From Mesorhizobium zhangyense (GTDB lineage: Bacteria; Pseudomonadota; Alphaproteobacteria; Rhizobiales; Rhizobiaceae): a DNA stretch of 64,000 nucleotides. The first letter of the stretch is position 1. Each line of letters opens with the position of its first letter. Of the stretch, positions 37,495 to 47,490 are shown in pieces. Both the position numbers and the translations under genes were made by a program. Location of the stretch: contig NZ_JAAKZG010000006.1 in NCBI RefSeq assembly GCF_011045115.1, positions 1 through 64,000 on the forward strand, read 5' to 3'. Under the pieces are notes generated by a model. The model saw nothing but the letters and a program-made list of their open reading frames with translations, was not told where the DNA came from and did no database searches.

Positions 37495-38070
37495 TCAGGC
37501 CGCGATCATCGATCTGAGGGCCACATCTTTCAACGAAAGTTGCCTGGCCTGCTCAGTCATCCGCTCAAATGTGGTTCGCACCAGCATTTTGGTTTGCTCC
37601 ACGCTCTCAAAAGCGCGGTGAGGCACATAACAAATATTCCCAGCCGAAATGAAACCAACCAGATCGCCGGTCACCACCATTCTGTCGATATCCGCAAAGC
37701 CAAGGTGCGTATAGGTTCCACTTTGCCGCCATTGAAGGCCGTCTGGCTCGACAGAGAATTGCACAGGACGTTCAGGCTTGTTCTTTCGCAACCAGCGCGC
37801 CGTCAGACTGCGGCCCAGACGCACACCGATGATAGAGCCGGCCACATAAATTACTGCCATTACGCATATCATAAGGACATTCGCGTAGTGGGTACCGATT
37901 TCGGGCCGAAAGAAATTGCCTGCGGTTACACCCAGTCCATAGGCCACAAGTCCAAGAAGGATGTAATATGGCCAGCACCAATAGCGCTGCCATGGGCTGA
38001 GAATACGGCGAGCCGCAATGCCGCCCGCCGTAATCATCTCTGAGTAGTCAGGCGTGTAACCTAACTGCAT
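37495..38070 (-). CDS. YcxB-like membrane protein inserted between infB and rbfA
   Basis: 191 aa. Two membrane segments (about residues 35-55 and 64-84) are followed by a cytoplasmic domain (about 104-172) resembling the YcxB-like C-terminal domain: PVQFSVEPDGLQWRQSGTYTH, then IDRMVV and AGNICYVPHRAF. No biochemical role is established for the family. It begins 3 bp after the infB stop and ends about 80 bp before rbfA, so it is probably transcribed with the operon. Its lower GC and plainer codon use than its neighbours hint at later insertion (judged by eye). Confidence 0.75.
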   Translation of the reverse strand: MQLGYTPDYSEMITAGGIAARRILSPWQRYWCWPYYILLGLVAYGLGVTAGNFFRPEIGTHYANVLMICVMAVIYVAGSIIGVRLGRSLTARWLRKNKPERPVQFSVEPDGLQWRQSGTYTHLGFADIDRMVVTGDLVGFISAGNICYVPHRAFESVEQTKMLVRTTFERMTEQARQLSLKDVALRSMIAA

Positions 38071-38073
38071 GCC

Positions 38074-40704
38074 TTACAGCGTCCTCGTCACCATCTCGAC
38101 GCGGAAGCACTCGATGATGTCGCCCTGGCGCATGTCTTCGTAGTTCTGGAAGGCCATGCCACATTCCTGGCCGACCGGAACCTCGGAGACTTCGTCCTTG
38201 AAGCGCTTCAGCGTCTTCAGCGTGCCTTCGTGGATGACGACATCGTCGCGGATCAGGCGTACGCCGGCACCACGCTCGACCTTGCCTTCGGTGACACGGC
38301 AACCGGCAACCTTGCCGGTCTTGGTGATGTTGAAGACTTCTAGGATTTCGGCATTGCCGATGAAGGTTTCGCGGCGTTCCGGCGACAGCAGGCCCGACAT
38401 CGCTGCCTTAACATCATCCACGAGATTGTAGATGATGTTGTAGTAGCGGATGTCGATACCGGCTTGTTCGGCGGCCTGACGGGCCTGCGGGTTGGCACGC
38501 ACGTTGAAGCCGATCATGGCTGCACCAGACGTCTCGGCGAGCGACACGTCGCTTTCCGTGATGCCGCCGGCGCCGGCATGAACGATGCGAGCCCGCACTT
38601 CGTCGGTGCCGAGCTTGTCCAACGCGGCGATGATCGCCTCGACGGAGCCCTGCACGTCGGCCTTGATGACCAGCGGGAACTCCTTGAGGCCGCTCGACTG
38701 CAACTGCGACATCATATGTTCGAGCGAGCCGCGCTGGCCGACATGGCGGGCAGCGGCCTTGTCGCGTGCGAGACGCTGACGATACTCGGTGATCTCGCGT
38801 GCCCGCGCCTCGTTGGTAACGACAGCAAAGCGGTCGCCCGCCTGCGGCGTGCCCTGAAGACCCAGGATCTCGACCGGGGTCGCCGGCAGCGCTTCCTTCA
38901 CGTGCTCGCCATGATCGTCGACGAGCGCGCGCACACGGCCCCACTCGTTGCCAGCCACGACGATGTCGCCGACAAGCAGCGTACCGGTCTGCACCAGAAC
39001 GGTTGCCACCGAACCACGGCCCTTGTCGAGCTTGGCTTCGATGACGACGCCTTCGGCGGTACGGTTCGCGTTGGCCCTGAGGTCGAGCAATTCGGCCTGC
39101 AGCAGGATTGCTTCAAGCAGCTTGTCGAGATTGGTGCCCTTGGTCGCCGAAACCTCGACGTCCAGAACTTCACCGCCCATCGATTCCACGAAAACCTCGT
39201 GCTGCAGAAGCTGCGTGCGCACCTTCTGCGGATCGGCCGACGGCTTGTCGATCTTGTTGATCGCCACGATGATCGGAACACCGGCAGCCTTGGCGTGGCT
39301 GATGGACTCGATCGTCTGCGGCATCACGCTGTCGTCGGCAGCAACCACCAGGATGGCAATATCGGTCGCCTGCGCACCGCGGGCACGCATCGCCGTGAAG
39401 GCGGCGTGGCCCGGCGTGTCGATGAAGGTAATCTTCTGACCGTTCTTCTCGACCTGATAAGCGCCGATATGCTGGGTGATACCGCCGGCTTCGCCGGAGA
39501 CCACGTTGGCATTGCGGATTGCATCGAGAAGCGAGGTCTTGCCGTGGTCGACGTGACCCATGATGGTGACGACCGGCGAACGCGGCTCCATGTCCTCGGG
39601 ACGGTCGGCAACGTCGAACAGGCCTTCTTCGATATCGGATTCAGCGACGCGGCGAACCGTGTGGCCGAATTCGACAGCAATGAGCTCCGCCGTATCGGCA
39701 TCGATAACGTCGCCCGGCTTCAGGATCTGGCCCTGCTTCATGAAGTACTTGACCACATCCACGGCCCGCTCGGACATACGCTGCGCGAGTTCCTGGATGG
39801 TGATGGTTTCAGGCAGCACCACTTCGCGCAGAACCTTCTCGCGCGGTTCCTGATGCATGGCACGCTTGAACTTTTCCTGACGGCGGCGCATCGACGACAG
39901 CGAACGGCCGCGGCTGTCTTCGTCTGAGGTGGCGCTGCTCAGCGTCAGCTTGCCGCGACGGCGGTCTTCCTCGCCCTTGGTCTTTGCCGGGCGGGCGACT
40001 TCTGGTGTTACGATCCGCTTGATCGGAACGGCGCTGCGCGGGGAAGCCACGCTCTTGCTCTTGGCTTCCGGTTCGTCAGCCACCAGATCCGCGTGCTGAG
40101 GCGCACGACGGCGTGCTTCTTCCTCGGCGCGGCGGCGGGCCTCGGCTTCTGTCTGGAGACGGGCTTCTTCCTCGGCCTGACGGCGGGCGGAGTCCTCACG
40201 CTCGCGACGACGGCGCTCTTCTTCTTCCTGGCGGCGCTTCGTGTCTTCCAGGGCGCGCTGGCGATCTTCGATCTCGCGAGCCTTGGAGCCTTCGAGTGCG
40301 CGGCGGCGCGCTTCCATCTCGCTGCTCGACAGCTCGTTGAGAACCATGCCGGAACGCTCCGCCACCGGTGCGGGCCTGGGTGCTGGCGCAGCAGGTGGAG
40401 GCGTGGGTGCAGGTGCAGCAACGGGCTTCGGCGCTTCCTGCACCACCGGTGCTGCAACGACCGGAGCGGGTGCGGGTGCAACAGGAGCGGGCTTCGGCGT
40501 GAATACCGAGGCAGCCGTCGGCTCCGGCTTGTCGCCGGGCATCGAGAATTTGCGCTTCTTGGTTTCGACGACGACGGCCTTGGTGCGCCCGTGCGAGAAG
40601 TTCTGCCGCACGGTGCCCTGCTCCACGCCTGGGCGCTTCAGCGTCAAGGTCTTCTTCGTGTTGACGCTCAACGTGTTGTCGTCACCCGATTTCGTATCGC
40701 TCAT
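38074..40704 (-). CDS. infB: Translation initiation factor IF-2
   Basis: 876 aa GTPase that brings initiator tRNA to the 30S subunit. The N-terminal region is Ala/Pro-rich (about residues 55-110), then a long charged stretch full of Glu/Arg (about 130-200). The G domain begins at [18 protein letters not shown] (G1), with DTPGHAAF (G3) and [10 protein letters not shown] (G4). Domains II-IV follow and end [10 protein letters not shown]. Its ATG overlaps the stop of the YlxR gene. Confidence 0.97.
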   Translation of the reverse strand: MSDTKSGDDNTLSVNTKKTLTLKRPGVEQGTVRQNFSHGRTKAVVVETKKRKFSMPGDKPEPTAASVFTPKPAPVAPAPAPVVAAPVVQEAPKPVAAPAPTPPPAAPAPRPAPVAERSGMVLNELSSSEMEARRRALEGSKAREIEDRQRALEDTKRRQEEEERRRREREDSARRQAEEEARLQTEAEARRRAEEEARRRAPQHADLVADEPEAKSKSVASPRSAVPIKRIVTPEVARPAKTKGEEDRRRGKLTLSSATSDEDSRGRSLSSMRRRQEKFKRAMHQEPREKVLREVVLPETITIQELAQRMSERAVDVVKYFMKQGQILKPGDVIDADTAELIAVEFGHTVRRVAESDIEEGLFDVADRPEDMEPRSPVVTIMGHVDHGKTSLLDAIRNANVVSGEAGGITQHIGAYQVEKNGQKITFIDTPGHAAFTAMRARGAQATDIAILVVAADDSVMPQTIESISHAKAAGVPIIVAINKIDKPSADPQKVRTQLLQHEVFVESMGGEVLDVEVSATKGTNLDKLLEAILLQAELLDLRANANRTAEGVVIEAKLDKGRGSVATVLVQTGTLLVGDIVVAGNEWGRVRALVDDHGEHVKEALPATPVEILGLQGTPQAGDRFAVVTNEARAREITEYRQRLARDKAAARHVGQRGSLEHMMSQLQSSGLKEFPLVIKADVQGSVEAIIAALDKLGTDEVRARIVHAGAGGITESDVSLAETSGAAMIGFNVRANPQARQAAEQAGIDIRYYNIIYNLVDDVKAAMSGLLSPERRETFIGNAEILEVFNITKTGKVAGCRVTEGKVERGAGVRLIRDDVVIHEGTLKTLKRFKDEVSEVPVGQECGMAFQNYEDMRQGDIIECFRVEMVTRTL

Positions 40705-41351
40705 TCCATATCCTCTGCGGCTTCATCTTCGTCAGCAATTGCCGCAAACATTGCCCGGTCATCCGGGGATCCGCCCCGGTATCGGTCAAGCGCAACCATG
40801 CGCTTCAGCACCGCTTTTCCCGCGTCTTCCGCGAGAACGGCAGCATGTATCACATTTGTGCCCCCTAATGCCAAACTCAAATCGGCTTCCGAAAAAAGTT
40901 TGTAGGCATAGATTTCGGGGCCGCCGGCATAGGCGGTGGCGCGGCGTGCCTGGGTAATCTTGCGAAGGCCGTCTTCCGATGCTTCCACTGCGTGAAGAAC
41001 GAGAAGCGCCTTTCCGCTGCGCACCGCACTTTCGACCTTTGTCGCGCCAAGTGCAATGGCACCGGCTTTGCGGGCCAGTCCGAGGACACCAAGGACGGAT
41101 TTTGCCAGAAGCATATCCACCATCGCGCCAAGATCAGGCGAAACGGTGACTTCCTTCTTGAAGGCGCGGGCAAAGCTGTTCTTTGCCACGGCCTTGTCCA
41201 CATGTAGGCGGTCGCCGGTCACCCAGCAACCACGCCCTGGAAGATTTCTTTTCAGATCGGGAACGACAGCAGAATCCGGCCCGACAACGAAACGGATCAG
41301 TTCATCCGGCTCGGCGGTCTTGCGCGTGACGATGCAGGTGCGATCGTTCAT
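40701..41351 (-). CDS. YlxR-L7Ae fusion RNA-binding protein
   Basis: 216 aa. The N-terminal YlxR/DUF448 domain (about residues 3-80; [28 protein letters not shown]) is fused to an L7Ae-like domain (about 95-180; [20 protein letters not shown]). This fusion is common in alphaproteobacteria between nusA and infB. It likely binds RNA during transcription-coupled ribosome assembly. ATG at 41351; coupled to infB by a 4-bp overlap. Confidence 0.9.
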   Translation of the reverse strand: MNDRTCIVTRKTAEPDELIRFVVGPDSAVVPDLKRNLPGRGCWVTGDRLHVDKAVAKNSFARAFKKEVTVSPDLGAMVDMLLAKSVLGVLGLARKAGAIALGATKVESAVRSGKALLVLHAVEASEDGLRKITQARRATAYAGGPEIYAYKLFSEADLSLALGGTNVIHAAVLAEDAGKAVLKRMVALDRYRGGSPDDRAMFAAIADEDEAAEDME

Positions 41352-41389
41352 CTCTTCGTGGGTCAGGTCCCGTGCGATGCGTGTTCACC

Positions 41390-42982
41390 TCACGCACCAG
41401 CGGCTTCGGCAGGCGCTTCCTCAGCGACTGCTTCGTCCTCTGTGATCCAACCGGCCTTCAGGCGTGCAGCCAGGACCATCTGTTCAGCGTCGGTGCGCGA
41501 AATGGCGTAAGTGGCAAGAACGCCCGGGAAGAACTTAGTCTCGCCGTCCTTGCGTTCCTTCCAGCCGACGAGATCGTCGACTGCGTAACCGGCAAAATCC
41601 TCGACCGTCTTCACGCCGTCCTCGCCGAGCGTCACCAGCATTGCCGTGGTGATGCCCGGGATTTCGCGCAGTTCGTCCTCGACGCCGAGAGCGAGACGCT
41701 TGTCGTTATGCTCGGCTTCGATCTTCTCAAGATATTCACGCGCGCGGGTCTGGATCTCGCTGGCGGTGTCCTCGTCAAAGCCGTCTATCGAGGAAATCTC
41801 GTCGGCATCGACATAGGCTACTTCCTCAACGCTGGTGAAGCCTTCGGAGGCCAGCACCTGGCCGACCATCTCGTCGACGTCCAGCGCTTCCATGAAGAGG
41901 TTCGAACGCTCGACGAATTCCTTCTGGCGACGCTCGGATTCTTCCTGCTCGGTCAGGATGTCGATATCCCAGCCGGTGAGCTGCGAGGCCAGGCGAACGT
42001 TCTGGCCGCGGCGGCCGATGGCCAGCGAAAGCTGGTCGTCCGGCACCACGACTTCGATGCGCTCGGCGTCTTCGTCGAGAACCACCTTGGCGACTTCAGC
42101 CGGCTGCAAGGCATTGACGATGAAGGAGGCTGCCGAAGGCGACCACGGAATGATGTCGATCTTTTCGCCCTGCAATTCGCCGACAACGGCCTGGACGCGC
42201 GAACCGCGCATACCGACGCATGCGCCGACCGGATCGATCGAGCTATCGCGCGAAATGACGGCGATCTTGGCGCGGGAACCCGGATCACGGGCGACCGACT
42301 TGATCTCGATGATGCCGTCGTAGATTTCCGGCACTTCCATGGTGAAGAGCTTGGCCATGAACTGCGGATGGGTACGCGACAGGAAAATCTGCGGGCCGCG
42401 CTGTTCGCGGCGCACGTCGTAGACATAGGCGCGGACGCGGTCGCCATACTTATAGTTTTCGCGGGGGATCAGCTCGTCGCGGCGGATGATCGCCTCGCCA
42501 CGGCCGAGATCGACGATGACGTTGCCGTATTCGACGCGCTTGACCGTGCCGTTGACGATCTCGCCGATGCGATCCTTGTATTCGTCGAACTGACGGTCAC
42601 GCTCGGCCTCGCGCACCTTCTGAACGATGACCTGCTTGGCCGACTGTGCGGCGATGCGGCCGAAATCCATCGGCGGCAGCTGTTCGGCGATGAAGTCGCC
42701 GAGCTGCGCATCGGGATTGCGCTCGCGCGCCGAGGACAGTGCGATCTGGGTCGCGTAGTCGTCGACCTTTTCCACGACTTCCATCAGACGCTGCAGCTTC
42801 ATCTCGCCGGTGGTCGGGTTGATGTCGGCGCGGATGTTGGTTTCCTGGCCGTAGCGCGACCGCGCGGCCTTCTGGATCGCGTCGGCCATTGCGGCGATCA
42901 CGATTGATTTGTCGATCGACTTTTCACGCGCAACCGCATCGGCGATCTGCAGCAGTTCAAGCCTGTTCGCACTGACTACCAT
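41390..42982 (-). CDS. nusA: Transcription termination/antitermination factor NusA
   Basis: 530 aa. Order of domains: N-terminal RNA polymerase-binding domain (about residues 1-125), S1 (about 130-200), two KH domains (about 225-370, including [18 protein letters not shown] and [18 protein letters not shown]), then C-terminal helical repeats. ATG at 42982 has GGGAG 6 bases upstream; a TTG six codons earlier also keeps the frame. It affects pausing, termination and rRNA antitermination. Confidence 0.97.
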   Translation of the reverse strand: MVVSANRLELLQIADAVAREKSIDKSIVIAAMADAIQKAARSRYGQETNIRADINPTTGEMKLQRLMEVVEKVDDYATQIALSSARERNPDAQLGDFIAEQLPPMDFGRIAAQSAKQVIVQKVREAERDRQFDEYKDRIGEIVNGTVKRVEYGNVIVDLGRGEAIIRRDELIPRENYKYGDRVRAYVYDVRREQRGPQIFLSRTHPQFMAKLFTMEVPEIYDGIIEIKSVARDPGSRAKIAVISRDSSIDPVGACVGMRGSRVQAVVGELQGEKIDIIPWSPSAASFIVNALQPAEVAKVVLDEDAERIEVVVPDDQLSLAIGRRGQNVRLASQLTGWDIDILTEQEESERRQKEFVERSNLFMEALDVDEMVGQVLASEGFTSVEEVAYVDADEISSIDGFDEDTASEIQTRAREYLEKIEAEHNDKRLALGVEDELREIPGITTAMLVTLGEDGVKTVEDFAGYAVDDLVGWKERKDGETKFFPGVLATYAISRTDAEQMVLAARLKAGWITEDEAVAEEAPAEAAGA

Positions 42983-43022
42983 CTTCGTCTCCCTGAACAA
43001 TGCCGGCGGGCCGGCTGCTCAA

Positions 43023-43652
43023 TCACTCTTCTGTTTCGATTTCGTCTTCCGCGTCGTCTTCATCTTCGCCGCGGTTTTTCTTGGCTTCTTTGCGGGCCCT
43101 GTTGTCCTTGCTCAGCGCATCCCGGATCAGGTCGTCGGTCAGGATCAGGCGGGCGTCGGCAATCGTCTCGAACGGTATGCGCACGCTGGGCTCGTCGCCG
43201 TAAGCAGGCTGGTCGCGCTCGATAAGAACGCTTTCATCGTCGGTCTCTGCGATCTTGCCGCGAAAACGCTTGCGGTCGGCGACCAGGATCGACGTTTCCA
43301 TCTTCACCAGATGACCGATCCAGGCGGAGAAATCCGTCTTGCGCACCAGCGGGCGGTCGATGCCAGGCGATGACACTTCCAGATGATAGGCCTTGTCGAT
43401 CGGGTCGTCGACATCGAGCGCGGGAGAAACCGCGCGGCTGACCTCTTCGCAGTCCTCGACGGTCATGGTGCCGTCTTCGCGCTCGGCCATGATCTGCAGC
43501 GTCAGGCCGTTCTGGCCCGAAAGCCGCACGCGCACCAGCCGAAAGCCGATTGCACGCAGCACCGGCGCAATAATCGAAGCCACGCGTGCATCGACACCGC
43601 TTTCGCGGATGATGCGATCGTCGCCTGCTATGCTGGATGTCTCTTCCGTCAT
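43023..43652 (-). CDS. rimP: Ribosome maturation factor RimP
   Basis: 209 aa, needed for 30S maturation. Family pieces include [22 protein letters not shown] near the N terminus, and a long acidic C-terminal tail ([15 protein letters not shown]). First gene of the rimP-nusA-ylxR-infB unit. Its ATG overlaps the stop of a 22-codon leader frame and lies 25 bp after an intrinsic-terminator-like hairpin. Confidence 0.94.
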   Translation of the reverse strand: MTEETSSIAGDDRIIRESGVDARVASIIAPVLRAIGFRLVRVRLSGQNGLTLQIMAEREDGTMTVEDCEEVSRAVSPALDVDDPIDKAYHLEVSSPGIDRPLVRKTDFSAWIGHLVKMETSILVADRKRFRGKIAETDDESVLIERDQPAYGDEPSVRIPFETIADARLILTDDLIRDALSKDNRARKEAKKNRGEDEDDAEDEIETEE

Positions 43653-43717
43653 TCCCTGTCCGAGGCTGGGCCAGGTAACAAAAAAGAGCGGGACCGGGTG
43701 GACCCACTCTTCGTCAT
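43649..43717 (-). CDS. Putative leader peptide upstream of rimP
   Basis: A 22-codon frame (begins [12 protein letters not shown], ends ASDRE) starts about 15 bases after the predicted transcription start, reads straight through the hairpin at 43677-43709, and stops on a TGA that overlaps the rimP ATG. Its ribosome site is weak. It is rich in Ser and Arg, with no run of a single amino acid that would point to classic attenuation. It may be a coupling frame or a chance occurrence. Confidence 0.35.
   Translation of the reverse strand: MTKSGSTRSRSFLLPGPASDRE
43677..43709 (-). terminator. Terminator-like hairpin (candidate attenuator) in the rimP leader
   Basis: On the minus strand, GAGTGGGTCC pairs with GGTCCCGCTC (one wobble, one mismatch) around ACCC, directly followed by TTTTTT. 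No gene on this strand lies upstream that needs terminating, so the likely role is conditional termination before rimP-nusA-infB. Confidence 0.65.
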
Positions 43718-43738
43718 ACCGACCAAGAATTTGGATGG

Positions 43739-43767
43739 GATATAACCCATTGGCCGGCGGGTTTCAA
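43739..43767 (-). promoter_or_regulatory. Candidate promoter of the rimP-nusA operon
   Basis: On the minus strand, TTGAAA (43762-43767) and TATATC (43739-43744) are separated by 17 bp. Transcription would begin near 43732, giving an 80-base leader with the hairpin and the leader frame. Confidence 0.6.
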
Positions 43768-43941
43768 GTCCAAGACGGAACGGCGAGCTTGGCTGTGGGC
43801 AAGACGGCAGGTTTCCCAAGGATGCGCGGGGCGCATGGCTCGCATGCAGGAAACCATCTGCCAGAAATATCAACGGCTTCCTATATATGTTGCATCGCAG
43901 CAGAAATTTGATGCGATGCACAACTCGAAAGGAAGCTTTCA

Positions 43942-44106
43942 ATGACCAAGCGAAGCGCAATTTCGGTGATGAGCGATCTCTTCAGCGTATTCGGCAGCGC
44001 CGTGGCAGTGTCCCGTGCCGTCGATGGCCGCAAGACGCCGAGTGAACATCACCTCCGCAACCTCGGCATCAACCCCGAGTCCTTCAAGAACATCCGGCCC
44101 TTCTAG
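43942..44106 (+). CDS. Small 54-residue protein, DUF1127-like
   Basis: 54 aa: starts MTKRSAISVMSDLFSVFGSA and ends LGINPESFKNIRPF. The pattern of an amphipathic N-terminal helix, a variable linker and a C-terminal LGI-x-P-x-x-F-x-x-I resembles small DUF1127/YjiS-type proteins of Rhizobiales. ATG at 43942 has AAGGAAG 8 bases upstream, which supports real translation. Some DUF1127 proteins influence RNA turnover and phosphate or carbon responses; no role can be assigned here. It is monocistronic and convergent to tctA. Confidence 0.7.
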   Translation: MTKRSAISVMSDLFSVFGSAVAVSRAVDGRKTPSEHHLRNLGINPESFKNIRPF

Positions 44107-44120
44107 ATATTGATTTTGAA

Positions 44121-44165
44121 GCATGATCTTGTCCGAAAAGTCTGCAACTTTTCGGGATCATGCTC
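44121..44165 (+). repeat. Rhizobiales intergenic palindrome (REP/RIME-like), copy 1
   Basis: Imperfect palindrome: outer arms GCATGATC/GATCATGC and inner arms CCGAAAAG/CTTTTCGG, with a 4-base bulge TTGT on one side only and loop TCTGCAA. It is followed by TCTAG. It lies between the 54-aa gene and tctA (convergent), so it may also act as a bidirectional terminator. Same design as the element at 48630-48673. Confidence 0.75.
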
Positions 44166-44198
44166 TAGAGAGCCGGATGTTGATGAGACGAGGATCGA

Positions 44199-45716
44199 TC
44201 AATCCTCGTCGGCGGCGAGTTGCGACAGCACCTTGCCTCGCCCGCGTGCCCGCATCACCAGCGGCACGATCACGGCAGCAGCCGCAAGCGTCAGCAGCAC
44301 GATCGAGATCGGCGAGTGCACCAGCACCGTCAGATCGCCCTGGCTGATCGCCAGAGCACGGCGCAATTGCTGCTCGGCCAACGGCCCCAGGATTAGCCCG
44401 ACGACCACCGGTGCGATCGGATAGCCAAACTGGCGCAGCAGATAGCCCAGAATACCGAACGCCAGCAGCATTCCCAGTTCGAACACCGACGGGTTGGCGC
44501 CTATGGTGCCGAGCGTCGCGAAGACCAGGATGCCGGCATAGAGCCAGTGGCGTGGGATCGACAGAAGCCTGACCCACAGGCCGATCAGCGGCAGGTTCAG
44601 CACCAGCAGCATGAAATTGGCCACCAGCAGGCTGGCGATCAGGCCCCAGACCAACGATGAATTGTTGGCGAAGAGCAACGGCCCCGGCTGAAGGCCAAAC
44701 TGTTGGAAGCCGGCCAGCATGATCGCCGCGGTCGCCGTCGTCGGCAGGCCGAGCGTCAGCAGCGGCACCAGCGTACCGGCGGCCGATGCATTGTTGGCTG
44801 CTTCGGGTCCCGCAACGCCTTCGATCGCGCCATGGCCGAATTCTTCCGGCTTCCTGGCAAGCTGCTTTTCCACCGAATAGGACAGGAAGGTGCCGATCTC
44901 GGCGCCGCCCGCCGGCATGGCGCCGATCGGGAAACCGATCGCCGTGCCGCGCAGCCATGGCTTCCACGACCGCGACCAATCCTCCCTGCTCATCCAGACG
45001 GAGCCCTTCACCGGCTCGATGCGCTCGTCGCCGCTGCTGCGTGACGCGGCAACCGTCAATGTTTCACCAATCGCAAAGAGCGCGACAGCCAGCGTCGTCA
45101 CCTCGATACCGTCGAGCAGATCGGGAATGCCAAAGGCAAGGCGCGCCTGCCCTGTCTGCAGGTCGATTCCGATCAAGCCGAGCGCGAGGCCGAGAAAAAG
45201 CGCCGTCAGGCCACGCAGGGAAGACTCGCCGAAGGCAGCCGAAACGGTCATGAAGGCCAGCACCATCAACGCGAAATATTCGGCCGGGCCGAAGGACAGC
45301 GCGAATTTGACGATAAAGGGCGCGATAAGCGCCAGCCCGAACGTCGCAATCAGACCGGCGACGAAGGAGCCAATGGCAGCCGTCGCCAGCGCCGGCCCGC
45401 CCCTGCCCTTGCGGGCCATTTTGTTGCCTTCCAGCGCGGTAACGATCGAGGCACTTTCGCCCGGCGTATTGAGCAGGATCGACGTGGTCGAACCGCCATA
45501 CATGCCACCGTAGTAGATACCCGCGAACATGATCAGCGAGCCGGCCGGATCGAGCTTGTAGGTGACCGGCAGAAGCAGCGCGACGGTCAGCGCCGGGCCG
45601 ATGCCCGGCAGCACGCCGACGGCGGTGCCCAGCGTCACTCCGATCAGCGCGTAAAGAAGATTCATCGGCTCCAGCGCAACCAGGAACCCTTGTGCCAAAA
45701 GGCCGAACGTATCCAT
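44199..45716 (-). CDS. tctA: Tripartite tricarboxylate transporter large permease TctA
   Basis: 505 aa, about 11-12 membrane segments. The family signature near the N terminus is present: [20 protein letters not shown], then [20 protein letters not shown] and [15 protein letters not shown] second related pattern occurs in the middle ([15 protein letters not shown]). Together with TctB and the periplasmic TctC it imports tri- or dicarboxylates by secondary transport. Last gene of tctC-tctB-tctA, 11 bp after tctB. Confidence 0.93.
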   Translation of the reverse strand: MDTFGLLAQGFLVALEPMNLLYALIGVTLGTAVGVLPGIGPALTVALLLPVTYKLDPAGSLIMFAGIYYGGMYGGSTTSILLNTPGESASIVTALEGNKMARKGRGGPALATAAIGSFVAGLIATFGLALIAPFIVKFALSFGPAEYFALMVLAFMTVSAAFGESSLRGLTALFLGLALGLIGIDLQTGQARLAFGIPDLLDGIEVTTLAVALFAIGETLTVAASRSSGDERIEPVKGSVWMSREDWSRSWKPWLRGTAIGFPIGAMPAGGAEIGTFLSYSVEKQLARKPEEFGHGAIEGVAGPEAANNASAAGTLVPLLTLGLPTTATAAIMLAGFQQFGLQPGPLLFANNSSLVWGLIASLLVANFMLLVLNLPLIGLWVRLLSIPRHWLYAGILVFATLGTIGANPSVFELGMLLAFGILGYLLRQFGYPIAPVVVGLILGPLAEQQLRRALAISQGDLTVLVHSPISIVLLTLAAAAVIVPLVMRARGRGKVLSQLAADED

Positions 45717-45727
45717 GCTCTAACCTT

Positions 45728-46219
45728 TCAGCCTAAAATAAACCGCTCGAGCGGACCTGCGGGCAGCGACAGTTGCAGCCCCTTGGAGAAGATGAACCAG
45801 ACGACGAAGGACAGGACGATGCCAATCGGGATCGTCATCCACAGCGGTCCGCGCCCAAAGCCGCGCGCCGTGGCGGCAAACAGCAGGCCGGTGGCGATGG
45901 AAAAGCCTACGAACTTCAAAAGCAGCATCTGTGCGGCCAGGCCGCCGACGATCCAGATGACCGGTCCGAACTGCTGCGGTTCGCGCTCCGGAAAATCATG
46001 GCGAAGGGCGGCAAACACCGTCCACACGGCCAGAACGAAAAGGGCTGCGGCAATCGCATAGGGGAAAGCCGTCGGGCCGAGGCGGGAATAGCTGCCGGCG
46101 CCGCCCATATTGGCGGTGTTCCAGGCAATAACGCCGGCGATGATCGCCAGAACCGCCGCGATAACGAACGCCGCCCGATCAGGGCGGCGCTTGGTTCCGG
46201 ATGTGTTGTTTTCCGTCAT
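45728..46219 (-). CDS. tctB: Tripartite tricarboxylate transporter small permease TctB
   Basis: 163 aa with four hydrophobic segments (about residues 14-33, 50-68, 82-107, 122-150). TctB sequences are poorly conserved; the call rests on size, topology and position between tctC and tctA. ATG at 46219 overlaps the tctC stop (ATGA). Confidence 0.88.
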   Translation of the reverse strand: MTENNTSGTKRRPDRAAFVIAAVLAIIAGVIAWNTANMGGAGSYSRLGPTAFPYAIAAALFVLAVWTVFAALRHDFPEREPQQFGPVIWIVGGLAAQMLLLKFVGFSIATGLLFAATARGFGRGPLWMTIPIGIVLSFVVWFIFSKGLQLSLPAGPLERFILG

Positions 46220-47160
46220 TTGACGAGACCGATGTCCTTCAGGATGCCGGAGGTCGATTCAATGTCCTTGGCAAGCTGCGCCTTGAACTCGTCGCCGGCC
46301 AGATAGGTGTCGGCCCAGCCCTTGGTGGCGAGCGCGTCCTTCCAGCTCTTCGACGTCACCATCTTTTCAACGTCGGCGCTGATAGCAGCCTTCTGCTCGT
46401 CGGTGATGCCGGGTGCCGCTGCAACCATGCGCCAGTTCTGGATGGAAACGTCAACGCCGCCTTCCTTGAAGGTCGGCGCATCGATGCCCGCGACCTTCTC
46501 GTCGCTGGAGATACCGATGATGCGCAGTTCGCCGGCCTTGATCTGCGATTCGAACTCGCCGTAGCCGGAAATGCCGACCGTGACCTGGCCGCCGAGAATC
46601 GCTGCAAGGGCTTCACCGCCACCGGAGAAGGCGATGTAGTTGACCTTGGTCGGATCGACGCCCACCGCCTTGGCAATCAGGCCGGCCGTGATGTGATCGG
46701 TACCGCCGGCCGAGCCGCCACCCCAGGACACCGAGCCGGGATCTGCCTTGAGCTTTGCGACGAGGCCAGCCATGTCCTTGATGTCGGACTTGGCGGGCAC
46801 GACGATAGCTTCAAATTCGCCGGTGAGGCGGGCAATCGGCGTCACCTGGTCGAGCGTGACGGGAGATGCGTTGGTGAGGATCGCGCCGACCATGACATAG
46901 CCGCCGACGATGAGCTGCGAAGGATCGCCGCTGGCCTGATTGGCAAACTGGGCAAGGCCGATGGTGCCACCGGCGCCGGGGACGTTATTGACCTGCACGC
47001 TGCCGGAAATCTTTTCGTCCTGAAGGGCCGTCTGCATGGTGCGGGCGGTCTGGTCCCAGCCGCCACCGGGCGCTGCGGGCGCCATGATCTTGTAGTCGGC
47101 AGCATGTGCCGGAAGGGCAAGCAAGCCACCCAGTATCGACGCGAGTACGAAATGCTTCAC
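46216..47160 (-). CDS. tctC: Tripartite tricarboxylate transporter substrate-binding protein TctC
   Basis: 314 aa periplasmic receptor (Bug family). The signal peptide is residues 1-20 (ends PAHA, cut before ADYK). The Bug-type beginning IMAPAAPGGGWDQTARTMQ and later YIAFSGGGEALAAILGGQV line the ligand cleft. The start is GTG at 47160 with a very strong AAGGAGG 8 bases upstream, which settles the start against a long upstream open frame. Ligand unknown: Bug proteins bind citrate, malate, aromatic acids or amino acids. Confidence 0.92.
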   Translation of the reverse strand: MKHFVLASILGGLLALPAHAADYKIMAPAAPGGGWDQTARTMQTALQDEKISGSVQVNNVPGAGGTIGLAQFANQASGDPSQLIVGGYVMVGAILTNASPVTLDQVTPIARLTGEFEAIVVPAKSDIKDMAGLVAKLKADPGSVSWGGGSAGGTDHITAGLIAKAVGVDPTKVNYIAFSGGGEALAAILGGQVTVGISGYGEFESQIKAGELRIIGISSDEKVAGIDAPTFKEGGVDVSIQNWRMVAAAPGITDEQKAAISADVEKMVTSKSWKDALATKGWADTYLAGDEFKAQLAKDIESTSGILKDIGLVK

Positions 47161-47490
47161 GATGTTTCCTCCTTGGTTCGGTGCGCCATCAGGAGGTGGC
47201 GCGCCAGATGTGACTGTCGAAGCCTCGATTGCCCGGTTCATCACCGGCATCCGGGCTTTCTCTGGTTTGGAAGGTCTGGCAGGGCGTGGCCGTGCCACAC
47301 CGCAGTCAGCATACCCATTTTCCCCTGCCGCAAGCCTCAAGGCCGCGGGCAAATATTCTGGGATATGGGCTTGGTTCCTCCCGAAACTCCCCGTTCTGGC
47401 TGCCTCCAACAGCCAAACCGACCGTCACATCACCACATCAACCTGACATAAGGCTGACATCCGGCAAGATCGTGCAGGCATTCTGTCAGT
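47161..47490 (-). other. Upstream region of tctC
   Basis: About 330 bp without a supported gene. It must hold the tctCBA promoter. It contains the direct repeat CTGACAT-AAGG-CTGACAT (47443-47460, 11-bp period) and an inverted half CTGTCAG at 47483-47489. No clear -35/-10 was identified. Confidence 0.5.
47443..47460 (-). promoter_or_regulatory. Candidate OmpR-type response-regulator site
   Basis: Two exact copies of CTGACAT spaced 11 bp, one helical turn, as expected for tandem binding of an OmpR-family regulator such as TctD. It lies about 290 bp upstream of tctC, which is far for a classic activator site. Confidence 0.35.

Noticed and set aside
38464-39927. A 487-codon open frame antisense to infB
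   Set aside because: Lies wholly within the conserved IF-2 coding region; an antisense product of third-position GC bias.
43710-43941. tRNA gene upstream of rimP, as metY in E. coli
   Set aside because: No cloverleaf, T-loop GTTCRA pattern with pairing arms or 3' acceptor could be assembled on either strand.
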